From positions 216,756,547-216,820,546 of the forward strand of contig CM056995.1 of NCBI GenBank assembly GCA_029891345.1: 64,000 nucleotides of DNA, written 5' to 3'. The position numbers and the translations under genes were made by a program. This stretch comes from Dryococelus australis. Taxonomy: Eukaryota; Arthropoda; Insecta; Phasmatodea; Phasmatidae. Shown here one piece after another: positions 11,591 to 24,599 of this stretch (its first letter is position 1; every line of letters begins with the position of its first letter). The notes below the pieces were generated by a model. That model had not been told where the DNA came from and made no database searches. It worked only from the letters and a program-made list of their open reading frames with translations.

Positions 11591-11832
11591 AGCGAAGTGG
11601 CGCAGTGGTAACTCACTAGACTCGCATTCGGGAGGACCCGGGTTCGATTCTCGGTCCGGCCATCATGATTTCGGCCTTCCATGGTTTTCCGAAATAACTC
11701 CAGGCTGGGATGGGTCCCTAACAAAGGCCGTGGCCGATGCCTTCCCCAATCCCTCCCCCCTGCGCAACATGCATCGTCTCTTATGACCTCGCTGTCGATG
11801 AGACGTTAAGGCCAGTTACTTACTTACCTACT
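11591..11832 (+). mobile_element. SINE-1, full length
   Basis: The tRNA-like head has an A box (TGGCGCAGTGGTAACTC) and a B box (GGTTCGATTCTC). A ~160-bp tRNA-unrelated body follows (GGTTTTCCGAAATAACTCCA, GGCTGGGATGGGTCCC), with a TTAC-like tail. Loss of the full cloverleaf 3' half and a dispersed second copy at 32468 mark it as a SINE rather than a working tRNA gene. Polymerase III promoter boxes appear intact. Confidence 0.85.
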
Positions 11833-13776
11833 TTATGTTAAATATATATTTTTGCTGTGAGTGAAGTGTCTTCATCTTGCCACATACAGAAAAACAACCC
11901 AACCTCCTCCCTTCCCTTCGTCAAGGCTTTTAGCTGACAGCCTCATTTACAAGCGCGGTAATGGCATCATTTAGAGCTATTGTACATGGCAATGGAACAT
12001 AAAATAAAGGACATACTAGTGAATGCAGACGAATGATATTTTCGCATGCTGTTAAAAAATTCTACAGTGAGGAATTCCTGTTTTAAAATTTTCGTTTATA
12101 TTATTTTTGTCGTCATAAATAATTAATAAAAAACGGTGAATTTGTGCAAGTTTGTTAATTCACAGTAAATGAAGTAATTGAAATGTTGGAAAAGTAAAAA
12201 ACTACTATTCTTACCTAACACCTTCCTGGACAGTTTGTTGTTTATAGAAAGAGTAACACTAGTCAGAGAGAATAAATATCAAACACCGTGAGGTACTGTA
12301 GTGGTAGTTAAGCACTTCAAATATATTGCACCACTTTCCTGTGGTTTCATATTATTGCGTCAATTGTCACAGGATCGTCTCCTTGTGGTCGATTGAACAT
12401 CTTGTTTGCCGTTTCATGTAGGGTCTACCTTAGCTGGGGACTGCTTCGGCAGTCCAGATATACAAAGTTCATGGAGATGTCAATCGATTGGCGGATTGAA
12501 GAGGGGGGGGGGCGGAGGAATGAACGAAATGGTATTCCTCACATGTTTGGTACATACATACAAATCAGTGAAGTCATAATATATATTGAATAGAGAAAAT
12601 ATTTTATTCGAAAATATTACAAAACTTAGGCATTTTTATTGAATTTAAAATACATAATCCTAACACAATGGTGAACTTCGATATTTACAGTAATTCCTGA
12701 ACCCCCATTTTTTTATCACTTGGTATACCTATACTATTCAGGCAATTAAAGAAATTATGGAAAAACTGCCAGAAATGTTTCTTATGTCAAAATTTCCAGT
12801 AAAATTGGTAGAAATGCACTTAAAACATGTGTGAAATTACAGGAGATTTTTCCTGAAAAACTTGGGAAAAATCAAATTAATTATAAAGGATGTATATTAC
12901 ACAAATTAAGTTCAGACAGAAGTTGAAGTACAAAGAATTTCATTAAATATTTCCAAAATTCGACAAAACCACAAAAAGTTACTTTTTTTTCTGGTTAAAA
13001 TTTGTTAAATTGTCTAAGTCTCCTCTTACGAAGTATAGGATAAAAATTGAAGTTTCGGCTCATAAAATTTCTTATAAGATCCCAAAATTCACTTAAATGA
13101 ACCCACAATTTCCATTTATTTTCAAAGTTTTTGGCTCGAGAAAACAAAGGTTTAAGTAAATCTAATACAGCACACCTTATAAATAAACGGTCTAGTATAA
13201 AGTAAAACACGCAGCATTTTCTACAACATTTCCAAAATAGATACTAAAACTCACCCACTCTGCCACCCCCCCCCCTCCGCCCCTCCAGCAGTTATCTTAA
13301 AAAACATATCTTATGGTATATCTTATAAATAAAGTTTAATGCTAAATTAGCGCTCGTAAAATTTTACATGAAATTTTCGAAATATACAATCTACCACAAT
13401 ATCTCGCAGGTGGCAACAGGAATGATAAGCAACCTAGAGATGCAAATAGTGGCGGACATGGCAAGGCGCGCAAGGCGAAGGGCACCTGACACCTGCCAAC
13501 ATACACAACACAAGCAATACATATATTTGGAAAACTTCACGATCCACTTCACGCCCGTTTGAGTGGCCTCAGACAGATTGTACAGCCAGAAGAACTTACC
13601 ATAGAATGCGCTAGTTGTTAAATAACTCAGATGTGAACCCTCCCTTGGATGTACCCATTTCAATTTGTGGGTGCATTGAAGGTAGGGTGTAGAGGTATTA
13701 ATGTTTTTAATAATTAATATTACTCTTTAGGCAAGCATTGCCAGTTATAATTAATACGTTTATGCTAGTACGCAAC

Positions 13777-13779
<3 letters not shown>
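11833..13779. other. No gene seen
   Basis: AT-rich. Holds a G tract near 12503 and a C tract at 13266-13275. The short ORFs lack domains. Confidence 0.45.

Positions 13780-13832
<53 letters not shown>
13780..13832. repeat. (TA)n microsatellite
   Basis: About 26 perfect TA dinucleotides, likely length-polymorphic. Confidence 0.97.
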
Positions 13833-13836
<4 letters not shown>

Positions 13837-16318
13837 ACCTGTAAAACGAAATAATATGCTAATAGAAAATTGTTTATTTGTTTTGTCAGTATATATCTTT
13901 TTTTTTAAATCAATTGTTTCCATGTATGCAACTGTTCTAGATATCTTCTTGCTTATATTTAAAAAAATCAACTAAATAACAAACGTCTATTTTGAATCGA
14001 TGCGTCGATCAACCGACAGCTTAAATATTTATGGTCGATGGATGCAGACGTTACGCCGGTTATTGCATATACGTAAGTAATAAAATATAATTAATTGTAT
14101 TCCGTAACTAGAGTTCGTTTTACTTATTAGTGGAAATATGGGCAAAGAACACGACTCATTTTATTTAAATGCTGACGGGAAAACTATTGTCACCGATATG
14201 GTATAGTTTGATTTGTTGATGGAAATGTGGCTTGTTATAAGGCACTGTTATTTTCACATATATAAACTCTCATTTAGTTTCGCACGATTCAAAGGGGAGA
14301 GGGGGAACGATTTAAAAAGGTGGTAATTTCGAACGTGTTGTAAGATACGTAGTTACAGTATGTTGCTGCCGAATCGCACAGTTTGTTTGGAAGCACCACG
14401 GCTAGCCATGTAATTGACGTACCTCTGAAAACGTAAAGTGAGCTCTAAGCACGATTGCATGAAGCAATTTAGTAAAGGTATATTTAAATTAATTAATAAT
14501 TAAGGTGCGCAGTAGCGATTTATCTGCTGTAATTAAGGTTAAATATCTGCGTGATGAGAGAAATTATAGAACGCAATATTTCGCGTTTTGATAGTTTTCA
14601 TTTCGACTGAACTGACAATTTCAGCAAGTTTATTAATAGCGTTTTCTCGTAACTACTGCCCTTTACTTCCACGGCGTGTGAAAAATAGCGTTTTAAGAAG
14701 AAGAGAACTTTTCCCTCAGCTTGTGAACACACAATGCCCCTGGGAACGCCGAGAATTATTATTAAGAAACGAACATGTCCTTTGCGAAATACCACCAGTG
14801 ATTCAGGAACGATTAACTCGCGTGGAACCCGTGAAAATTGTTACACACGAAACACATCATTAAAATAGGAACCGTCGAGGTAAATATGCTTCATCTCTTA
14901 CGTAGGAGCCATAAGACAGGTTTAAATTAACTGCTGCAAAGATTTTTTTTCATTACTAATGAGGCAGTTTTTACCGGTAATAAGTGTTGTTACTATTCAC
15001 TGGTTATAAGAATTTTCCATCCCGATTTTTTTCTGGCAAAATCGAGTAACTGTTAAGATGGCGAAATTGATAACGGAATCATATGCGGTGGAAATTTTGA
15101 ATGCCTCTGGAGAAAACATTTCTCATTTAATAACGGTGTCCATATTGTTGTAAAAATTATGCCTTTTGGTTATATTCATACATGAAATGGGGTAAGGGCG
15201 TTGCTGAATAATGAGGCATGGTTAGGTAAAACACAACTGTAAATTATGGGATTTATTGAATATGAGGAACATACAATATTAAATTACCTGCTTATTATTA
15301 ATCGGGGAAGCTTATATGGAATAAAATAATTTTAGTTTACATCTGATATGATTGATTACCACACGCCACAACTATTGTGATATTAACTGGAATGTCCCCA
15401 CCTTAATCATGATGCCGGAGGCTGTTTCTGGTAGGCATATATCAATAACCGGACATCCCCATCACCGTGTGTTTTCGTTGCGATGGTCCGATTAGGAAAG
15501 ACGCCACGGCCAGTGTGTAACTGACCTATATGGGGCGCGTTGTTTAACATATTCGGCCCCGATTACAGGCCTGGTAGAGGGGATATCTGCAACTCGCTTC
15601 ACATGGTGATTACCGCAAACCCGCTCGTGACCTGATTCAATGTTTGAAGGTGTGACAGGCAGGCCGTCTTCCTAAGGCCTGATCATATCTTAACAATATG
15701 TTCCAAGTTGCTTAACTTTTCTAATTGATTCCTCAAAAATTGGTTACATCTTTCTGTTCGGACAGGTTATGTGCGATATTAACGACATTGGTAATTTCCA
15801 AGCTCTGCGAGACTAATGCTCATAAAAACGCGCAGAGAGAAGATCCTCGTTGCTTCTACACGATTCTTCTCTGAAACAGGTTGCTTTAAACAGGTTCAGT
15901 AACAAGATACAGCTTATTATTAGAACTCTTAAACGCATATTTTGTTTGACATGCACTTCATAAATGCATGATTTAACATCCGCATGTCAAAATAAACATT
16001 TGCAAAGGAAAAAAAGAAAACTTACGGATAATTTATGTAATTTGATGAGAAAATACACATAACCACTTGGCATTTATGCGGGTTTAACAGGTTTACTTGT
16101 TTAAGTTTACACTTCAACAGTCGGCATTCCTTATTGTTAGAAACCCGGAAATTTCGCTTATTTATTAGGCAGGAAGCTAGACTCTACAATAGTTTGTGAG
16201 CCCATTGTTTGTTGATCCAATTTAACTCTGGAGCAGGTATCACGGTATTCGGTTCTTGTATCCCTTGCAAGTTCGTTATTGGCCAAAAGCAGTCCAGGGC
16301 GTGCCTAAAAAACCGTGG
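13833..16318. other. No gene seen
   Basis: AT-rich sequence. The 91-codon frame at 14588-14863 begins with TTG rather than ATG and has no recognised motif. No repeat shared elsewhere was noticed. Confidence 0.4.
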
Positions 16319-16612
16319 TCTAATAGAGATAGGTAGAGTCCTGAAAAATTCGTGAGTTCGTTTCAAGACAAGTTGGAATTCACAAACTCGTACGTTCATG
16401 TTATATTTTGATGTGGTTGGAGCATTATTTTGACACCTACTGGAGTTAAATGAGCCAATAACAAAGGTGCGATAAATTGTAGGCCCAATCACCGCCTTGT
16501 AATGCACAACAAATAACCTATGAAATGTTGATATCTGCATGAGAGTATATAATACTATGAAGTCTAGCATACAGGTTATTGAAATCGCAAATTTTTCAGG
16601 TCTCTAGAGATA
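16319..16612 (+). mobile_element. MITE-C copy 1
   Basis: Begins AGAGATAGGTAGAGTCCTGA then AAAAATTCGTGAGTTCG, and ends TCGCAAATTTTTCAGGTCTC followed by TAGAGATAG, an imperfect terminal inverted repeat. The - strand ORF spanning 16184-16570 lies over it and is not credible as a gene. Confidence 0.6.
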
Positions 16613-16690
16613 GAAACTCAAATGTTCATGTTGTTGACGTTTAACTTGTCTTCAAATGAATTCGTGAAAGTTCCGGAGTTTCTACATATT

Positions 16691-16976
16691 GTTAGGGCAA
16701 TGAACATTTCGCGAATTCATTTCAGGACAAGGTAGACGTCAAACACGTGTGCACTGATGTTGAGTTTGTAATTCGATCGTAGTTTATTAGACACGTCTTG
16801 GACGACTTTGAGCCAATAGTGGACTTGTAAGGAAACATGTAGCGAATCCCACACTGCCAGGTGTGGAATAACACTGTCTACTCTCTGAGGCAGCAGCCAG
16901 TGATCAAATAACTGAGGCTTGAGTATACACAGGATTGTGGAGTCTAGCCTACGGGTCGAAATTTTCCTATCCCTAC
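16691..16976 (+). mobile_element. MITE-C copy 2
   Basis: Starts TTAGGGCAATGAACATTTCG and CGAATTCATTTCAGGACAAG; ends GAAATTTTCCTATCCCTA. The subterminal GACGTCAAACACG is shared with copy 3. Confidence 0.62.
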
Positions 16977-17094
16977 TTATTGTGCATTTCCGAATTATTT
17001 TGTGTATTTATAGTTGTCCTCGTTTCTATACGATTGAAAGTTTTTGCATTCACAAGATGGGCGAGGGCCATATTTACATTAATTAGTTATCATT

Positions 17095-17617
17095 AGGGAT
17101 AGGAAAATTTCGCGAGTTCAATGTCCTATAGGCAGAGAGCTGAAAAATTCGCGAGTTCAATGACCTGCAGGCTAGACACTACAGACTCATGAACATATAT
17201 GCGAGTATTTGCTGCACATTGGTTTTCTGCTCTCACAGTGGAAGGCGACAATTGGATACTGTTATTTAGGATGTGTCTAACACCGCGTGAACCAATGGCT
17301 TAAGTTATATAAACGAACGTGCTTTTGATTCTAGCTTGACCCAAAATGAATGCGTGAATTAATCAGGTCTCTACATATAGCATAGACTCCTCAGTCCTCT
17401 TCATACTAGAGCTTCAGCTGTGTGTGCATTGGCTGTTGCCTCACAAATGGCAGTTATGGTATTCGCAAGGTGTTTCCTAGAAAGTCTGCTATTGGCTAAG
17501 GGGCGTGCATGGCGGGTCTGATAAACAGTGATCCAATTGCTAATGTGACTTCACTGTAGGATGTGTTTGACGTCCTACTTGTCCCCGAAATGAATTCGCG
17601 AAATTTTCATATCCCTA
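17095..17617 (+). mobile_element. MITE-C copy 3 with an inner related element
   Basis: The outer ends AGGGATAGGAAAATTTCGCG and CGCGAAATTTTCATATCCCT are near-perfect inverted complements. Inside, from about 17138 to about 17380, a second pair of ends (GAGCTGAAAAATTCGCGAGT and GTGAATTAATCAGGTCTC) suggests a related element nested in it. Confidence 0.68.
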
Positions 17618-17866
17618 GTCACCATTATTTTCCAGTTATAATTTGAGATTACAAAACTGGACGTATTTCTACATTATCGAGATATGACGCTCACAGCATT
17701 CAGTGTTGTTGGTTACCAGATTAATAGGTGCAAATTTTTTTCTGGTTCGAGATTTACTACAGTAGGACATCAATTTACTAATATTTAGCTATGTCATATG
17801 TCTAGGCATAATGCCATTTACGTAGTATTCAAAATGTGAATATTTTTTCAGACCCAAAACAATACC

Positions 17867-18105
17867 GGGGCCGCGGTGGCTGAACGGTTAGCCTGCTCGC
17901 CTCACACTAAGGCGAACCGGGTTTAATTCCCTGCCGGGTCACTCCCGGATTTTCGCAAGTGGGAATCACACCGGATGATGGAGCTGGTTAGCGGGTTTTC
18001 TTGGGGATCTCCCGTTTCTCTTCGCCCTTTCATTCCGGAGCTGATCCATACTCACTTCCATTATCTTAGTCGGCTCTCAACACCCCCCGATATCTTCATC
18101 TCACC
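17867..18105 (+). mobile_element. SINE-2, full length
   Basis: Head GGGGCCGCGGTGGCTGAACG with an A box, then a B box (GGGTTTAATTCCC). The body has TTTTCGCAAGTGGGAATC, GGGATCTCCCGTTTCTC and CATTCCGGAGC. The head is a recognisable tRNA relic; the body matches copies at 1430, 3045 and 21241. Confidence 0.84.
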
Positions 18106-18500
18106 GCATCGAAAAATTATCAACAAAACTACGGCAAGTTAAGTTTTTATTTATCGAGGCAGAAAGTTATATAATGTAACATACTTCTCCAACGAACACT
18201 ATTCCCTTCCAGACTAAAAAGGCCATGGTCGTTAATAAAACTAGCTTTCACTTGTGGGTCGTCTTAATTATTGTAAGCAATAAAGTATATAATTTTTTTA
18301 AGATAAAATGCGTTTTTTCAACGACGGATTAAAGAACGTCTACAACATCGGTGGCATTTTAACAAACATATTAAAAATATAACGTGTTTAGTTTACCATG
18401 CGTTAAGTTTGAATAAAATAACTGCATTCGGAATATAGAATCCCAGACATTTCTTAACTTAAGGTACACTAAGCGGATGTTTAATTCTCACATTTAGGCT

Positions 18501-18519
18501 AAAAAAAAAAAAAAAAAAA
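18501..18519. repeat. Poly-A tract
   Basis: A run of 19 A in otherwise unremarkable AT-rich DNA. Confidence 0.85.
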
Positions 18520-18641
18520 CATTGCGTATGTCATTTTGTTATTTAAATAAATTTATCGATATCGTGTCACAAAACCTCAAAATACTCCTAAACTATAGAA
18601 ACACAAACATTTTACTCTTAGACAGCATTATACACAATAAT

Positions 18642-19062
18642 AGGCTGTTCACGGTAAAATGAGCACTTTTGAAAGCCCTGCTTAGTATATACTTGTATGC
18701 ACGCTGTATATTCCTCCACTTTATGTAAAATTAGCATCGCCACGGGCCTCATCACTTAATTCATGCATCGGATAAGTGAAATTGTTAAATTATAACACAA
18801 GAAAATGTTTTACAAATCTGATAATCGTAACACTTTGATGCATAAAAAAACACAGAATGTAAAAGAAATAATTCAAGTTTTTACAAATGGTTACCTGGCA
18901 CTTTTTATTCGACGTTAAGATATGGAACAAATTTCCCTTCTTCGTCACCAACTTTACTGGGCGAATGTCATTCAGTGCGCCAGTTAGAATGTATGCTGGT
19001 AGGGGTAGTGATTTTTATTTTAAGTTTGATTTCGAAAGTGCTCACCTTATCGTGAACAGCCT
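18642..19062 (+). mobile_element. MITE-A, full-length copy
   Basis: Starts AGGCTGTTCACGGTAAAATG and ends CTTATCGTGAACAGCCT, with a complete interior. Confidence 0.88.
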
Positions 19063-19364
19063 TTAGTTGAAATGTTCATAAACATCGAGTCAGGGGGTAA
19101 TAGTGTTACTGTGTTCACTGTAATCTGGAGTTGCCTGTTGCCTTTAGCCTTTGCTAGCTTGCCACGCGACGCAGAAGTCACACTTGACCTTTGGAAACTT
19201 TCACCTAGGTCGACGCGACTCGCGGCGATGCAGAACACAGGCGATTGTTGTTACTGCCAGCGCACAGCCACGGAGGTAGGCTACTACAAAACTGGCCCGC
19301 CACAGTCCTTGCGGTGCACTCGGAAGAAGGGCAGCTGTCAGAACACAGAAATACACTCACACAC
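19063..19364. other. GC-raised segment, no gene accepted
   Basis: Open frames exist on both strands, the longest 99 codons, without known motifs. Its ACAGGCGA and tRNA-unrelated patches weakly resemble 8860-8935. Coding status unresolved. Confidence 0.25.
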
Positions 19365-19770
19365 ACTATAGACTATTTACGGTTTCTCACACTTTTTCAA
19401 TGCACCCTATGGGAAGTTATCCCATGTGTGACGTGTTTAGTTATTCCTTAAATGCGTCATGTGTCACGAGCGATTTATACTTCTGTTAACTTAAAAGTCC
19501 TTATTTTTTAGTTAAATTTGACCTCTACTTGTATTTTATATATAAATTTTAATATTCAATCCATAATTAATGTTGATAAAACAGTGAGAAAATAGGTGTG
19601 TTGGTAATGCTTAGTAAGAAATAGTTTTTATGCAAAATATATATACATCGAGTGCGCACATGTGCGGTGCGATGTCCCTTGGTGTAATTTTCTAAACTTG
19701 GTTAAGCTTCGTTTTCACGAGGCGGAGGAATATCCTGGAGGTATAACTTCAGCAGGGTTTCAGAAAAGTT
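19365..19770 (-). repeat. Repeat-G, reverse copy
   Basis: Read in reverse complement it gives CCCTGCTGAAGTTATACCTC, GATATTCCTCCGCCTCGTG and CTATTTCTTACTAAGCATTA followed by CCAACACACC, in the same order as the copies at 36755 and 41515. Confidence 0.7.
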
Positions 19771-21240
19771 GGAAGCAATCGTAAGTAGACTCGACAACCA
19801 TACGCAACAGAACCACACCGAGATAGAAGGCTCTAAGGACCTAAATTATAAACATCCAGCGGTCAGCCAGCAAGCTGCTGGAAGTCATTCGTCCGGCGGC
19901 TTGCTGGCGGTTCTCCACCCTTCATACATTATAGTTGTCAACCAGCACACTGCTGGACGAATGTGATGTGGATTCCTCTCCGCTACGAAATCTGGCAAAG
20001 TAGCCAAGTTTTTTATGGTCGAACCACGGTTGAACTGTGCTCAAGGTACGTTAGGAAAATTCCCATGAGAATCGTGTCTGCTTTGTCGCATTTTTGCGTA
20101 CAAGTTCTATAATTGCCTTGTGTTTGCACATCGAATTTGTTATTAAAAATCGGGTTGGGAACAATTTTGCTTTGTTTTGAGATGGCGAGTAAAAAATTAG
20201 ATACCCTATAGTCCGAAAGAAAAGGCGGTTCTGTTTGATTGGATAAAGAAACTCTTTGGTCGTCTCAATTCGTTGGAGAGAGCATGTAGAATTTTAAGTA
20301 CTGCCAGCTAACTAATAAATATATGCGGAATTGCCATGTCTAAGATGTTGTTAATGAAAGTTTATGTAAAAAATGTAATTAAGAAATTTTTTTGAAGGGA
20401 TTTATTAGGAAAGGCAATAATCAATCACTAGCAATACTTTGCACAGCTCCAGTGCCTAACATGATAGTTAATTTTTCTACTGTTGTAACAAATTTGCCAA
20501 ATTTAAAGCCATTTAAAGGAGCGATTTTGAAAATAAACCTTGGAAAAACATAATTATACTCGCGTACTATGCACAATGTTAAAGGAAAATATTTCTTTTT
20601 TAATATAGACATTCTGTTCACCTTTCTATATCTTATGAATTATTGTGTATACGTTTGAATAATTTACATTTACATAATACAAAAAATAACAATCGCTAGT
20701 AATGAATAGAATTTATTAACTTGAGCGGTATCTACTGATTGAAATGTAACTATTACTGTTGTATACGAATTACAATATATTAGAAAAACGAAACTGAATA
20801 AAAATTAAAATATAATCGTATATGTAGTGTTCCTGTTCCATAAATTCTTTCTCTTAACAGAAATGCATGGATATGCAGCCCCATCCAAATGAAAATCTTT
20901 AACTTCGTCATAAAAATTAATTACTTAATCTACATGCCGCCTATATTCGTCTAGATCCCGAACCATTTTGCCGCAACTGGATACTGGTTGACTGCTGGCT
21001 GGCCGCGAGACCTCATCCACCAGAAAGGTGAAGGACAGTTGTTTGCCGGCTGTTAACCGTCATTCGGAAGAGGACTATAATCAACAAAAACATCCATTTT
21101 AGTGGAGGGAGGTTGGTTGACATCCGAAAAGCATTTATAATTATTGCCCTAAGTAACATCAGTTACGAGCTATGCGACAGTTCATAGATGTACATTTCTA
21201 GTCTACGATAGTTCTATACCTTGCGTTCCTAGGGACGCCG

Positions 21241-21455
21241 GGGGTTTAGTGGCTTACATTACTCACCTCTCACCAGGCAGCCCCAGGATTCCCATCGTGG
21301 GAATCGTGCCGAACGATGCCGCTCGTCAGCGGGTTTTCTCGGGGATCTCCCGTTTCTCCTGCCCTTGCATTCCGGCGCTGATCCGTAATCACCTCACTTC
21401 GTCGTCATCGGTTCTCAAGACAATTATGTTAAGAGACGCCCAAATCTCTCCATTC
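21241..21455 (+). mobile_element. SINE-2, degraded head
   Basis: A head remnant (GGGGTTTAGTGGCTTACA) is followed by the well-preserved body GCGGGTTTTCTCGGGGATCT and CATTCCGGCGCTGATCC. Confidence 0.75.
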
Positions 21456-22078
21456 TACTCTCTTCACTTGTTTTTCTACTCTACGATCGTTTTAACATCT
21501 GTGGCTCGGCTAAGGTGTGAATTTTGGTCGTGTGACGTTTCTAACACGTGTTGTTCTGCAATATGTGATTGCAAATTGTGTGACTTGGCACAAATTATCA
21601 TCTCTGTCAATAGGATTTACCTGGCAAGGAAAAAGTCAATAGTTTCGAAACTGATTGTTTATTTATGATACTATGAATATCGTGTGCGCCTGAATGTTGA
21701 AAACTACATAATCTTTCCACGATAGTAGCCATAAAATGTGCCTTTCTAAGTCCATCTTTGTATGTTGTTAAAACATATGTTTCCTTAAAACATATTTTAA
21801 ATATATAATAGGCTGTAGCGAGAATACAGATTTTTACACTTCACATTGCAAACCAATTCAATAAAACAGAAATAATTCCGAGATGACAATAGTATATGTT
21901 TTATTTTCGGCCGAGCCAGAGACGGCCTACTCGCAACGACCCACCTGTTGCCCAGGAAACGTTATAAATTTTACAACTTAAGTTTGTTATTTTTGTCTCT
22001 TTCTCGTTAGCTTCTGATGGAGCGCTTTTGTAATCGGCTTGAAAAAAACCTGCCTAACTGCATATTCTTTCATGTAGT

Positions 22079-22260
22079 CTGTTCGCTGTTAATTGAGCAC
22101 TTTTGAAGGCAGGAACAACTTTTGCTTCTCGTGAAGTTAACATTGCCGTGGGCTCCAGTGCTTTATTCTTGCGGCATCCGGGTAAAACCACCGTATAATC
22201 GTTAGCGAAGTAGAATGAGTTCCTTATTTGCAGATTCGCACTCTGGCGTGTATAAAGAAG
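22079..22260 (+). mobile_element. Decayed MITE-A relative
   Basis: CTGTTCGCTGTTAATTGAGC then ACTTTTGAAGG resembles a MITE-A start, and GTTAACATTGCCGTGGGCTC resembles its interior. The rest has diverged. Confidence 0.45.
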
Positions 22261-22345
22261 TAGCACTTACTTCAGTTGTCATATATTTTAAATATTATAG
22301 TCGCAGCTCAACGTCAAGGGTTGTGAATTATATCTAACTAGGTAA

Positions 22346-22766
22346 AGGCTGTTCACGGTAAAATGAGCACCTTTGAAAGCCCTGATTAAGATGTACTTGT
22401 ATGCACGTTAAGTATTATTCCGCGTTATGTAAAAATAAACATTGCCACGGATCTTATCACTTTATCCATTCACCGATCAGGTGAAAACTGATGGAAATTG
22501 TTAGAAAAGTAAACATTTTACAAATCTGGTAAATTTTTACATTTAGATGCAAAAAAAAAAAACCAAGCAAAAGTAATAATTTCAGTATTCACAAATGGTA
22601 AACTTACACTTTCTGTACGACGTTAAGATATGAAACTACTTTTAATCCATTGTTACCATCTTTACTGGGCGCATGTCACTAGTGCGCCCGTTAAAATAAA
22701 TACAGACGGGGCAGTGACTTTCGTCTAAGGTTGATTTCAGAAATTCTCACTTTATCGTAAGACGAG
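22346..22766 (+). mobile_element. MITE-A, full-length copy with decayed right end
   Basis: Starts AGGCTGTTCACGGTAAAATG. The right terminus is degraded to CTCACTTTATCGTAAGACG. Confidence 0.82.
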
Positions 22767-23513
22767 ACTTTACCTGCATGCTAGTGTGTATTGTAGTAAG
22801 CGCGCACACACAAACGCACATATATTTGAGCAGTGATAGTTTTCAAATGCTTGTTTCAGATTTGTTAATTTACTGTGAACAGCCTACGTAAACGTTCTCT
22901 GGTTTGTTCACAGTAATGACGGGCAGTACTAAGAGCAGTCCTTTTTTCATTTAACGTCTTTCTGAAAGTGCAAGTTTCACGATCTTTCGTCAATGAAGGA
23001 ATTTTTTGTACACATTATAAAATAAGAAGTGGCGTACTTGTATCATATTTGTGTTTCTAACAAATTTGAAGTTTCATTTTATAAAAGCGAGCAATCTAAT
23101 TTCCACGAAAGAGTCTACTCAAAACGGGTAAATAAAATATTGGAAAAAAAATAAGGAATAAGGAACACTTTAAACCCCAGTGATATCAGTTAGTGGAATA
23201 CTTGTCAATGAAAAATAGTTAAGAGGCAATTACGGATTGGTCAATCAGTCAAATGAACGGAGAATCAATGCCATGATATCCGTTGTATTTTCCGGAAATA
23301 TGACACAAGGCATACTTAATTTTTTTTTGTTCGGACCTACTTGAGATGAAGACTGGCCATGTTGTACACAGTAAACTATATTAAGTGTATTTCGTTTATG
23401 TCAACCAAACCCAATTCATTGTATATCACTATATTCGTCCGGCAAAATGAATTAATTAACTGTAAAAAACCTTTTAAATCCAACCTTTTGTGAATATATA
23501 AAATCTCGGCGTA

Positions 23514-23727
23514 ATATAGAACGTATACCTTACTTGCGTAAGCGTAGTAAGCACATATCTTGAGTAAGAAACTTAACTATTCACAATACAGAATGTATAA
23601 TTCATTTGCATAATCGTAGTAAGCACATATCGTGGCAAGGCTGTTAACTATTCGAAATATACAACGTAAACCTCATTTGCGCAAGCGTAGTAAGCAGATA
23701 TATTGCGTAAGGCTCTTAACTATTGGC
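23514..23727 (+). repeat. Three-unit tandem repeat, ~71-bp period
   Basis: Units at about 23514, 23587 and 23658 each contain GTAGTAAGCA(C/G)ATAT, a TTGCNTAA-like block and CTTAACTATT. They are 70-80% alike by eye. Short tandem satellite seed or array remnant. Confidence 0.8.
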
Positions 23728-23930
23728 GCCAAGCTTTTATGTACTAAATATAAATTGATAGAAAATGTAAATTTGTAGTAAATTTTATCATGGCTGTTCG
23801 ACCACGTCTTACAAGTTCTACAGATTCTGTAACTAATATAATTATTTTTCTCTTTTTAGTGCATTTATAAATAAAATGTTGATTTTAAAAGTTTTCTTAC
23901 AGTTAATTTATTTTCCGCTTTTCAGTCTGA

Positions 23931-23962
<32 letters not shown>
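23931..23962. repeat. (ATT)n microsatellite
   Basis: About ten perfect ATT trinucleotides. Confidence 0.95.
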
Positions 23963-23966
<4 letters not shown>

Positions 23967-24599
23967 GGTGGATTACTTAAACATTCACAGACTCGTGAAT
24001 GTGTAAATAGTGTACCTACATATTAATAATAGAAACAATTAATGAGATTAAAAAGACTAAAAATTTGAAGTAAAATACTGGGGGCTCCTTCCACACTTCT
24101 GGCTGCAACCTGACAAACAGTGATACACTGCAGGCAGATAGCACGCCAATTCAGTGCATAGAGGTCGGACAGACACCTACTGTACATATAAACAAGGCAA
24201 GTTAAAAATAGCTTGTAATAAAAAAATAAGGCAAACGTACAGCAATCATTTAACAACATAACAATATTTAGAGTGTATGTAGCAAAATATGAATTTTGCA
24301 TTAAAACCACCTTAAAAAATTTAACCCCTAATGTGTTTACAGTATTATTGCGTTTTTATAAAAGCACAAAGCTGCATTTAAATCAATGAAATTTACCTAA
24401 ATTTATAATTATTAATCTGCAGATAATTTCAAGTGTAGGCATTTTCACTGCTTGCCAAAGATTTGGCTCGCCTTTTAGTATCTCAGGTTTAGAGCATAGT
24501 GCTTTGAAAAATGTTCATTTAATTGTGGATCGGATTCTTACTCAGTCTTTATTTCCTTACGTACACCAAATTATGGCAGGGAGTCTAATGGGCCGGGTG

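Noticed and set aside
11591..11665. A functional tRNA gene
   Set aside because: A and B boxes are present but the cloverleaf 3' half is replaced by a SINE body and the unit is repeated at 32468.
16184..16570. 128-codon - strand ORF
   Set aside because: Lies across a MITE-C copy and its flank, with no recognisable domain.
20180..20310. Possible transposase or DNA-binding protein start (ATGGCGAGTAAAAAATTAGA)
   Set aside because: Frame is closed by TAG after eight codons and no other frame gives a recognised domain.
19830..21120. A large element with GCCAGCAGNCAACC-type ends at 19855 and 21000
   Set aside because: CAGCAAGCTGCTGG-like palindromes occur at both places but I could not line up true inverted ends.
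21249..21668. 139-codon + strand ORF
   Set aside because: The first half is SINE-2 and the rest has no motif; GTG/ATG start inside a repeat.
23514..23727. CRISPR-like array
   Set aside because: Units are directly tandem without spacers and the genome is clearly animal.
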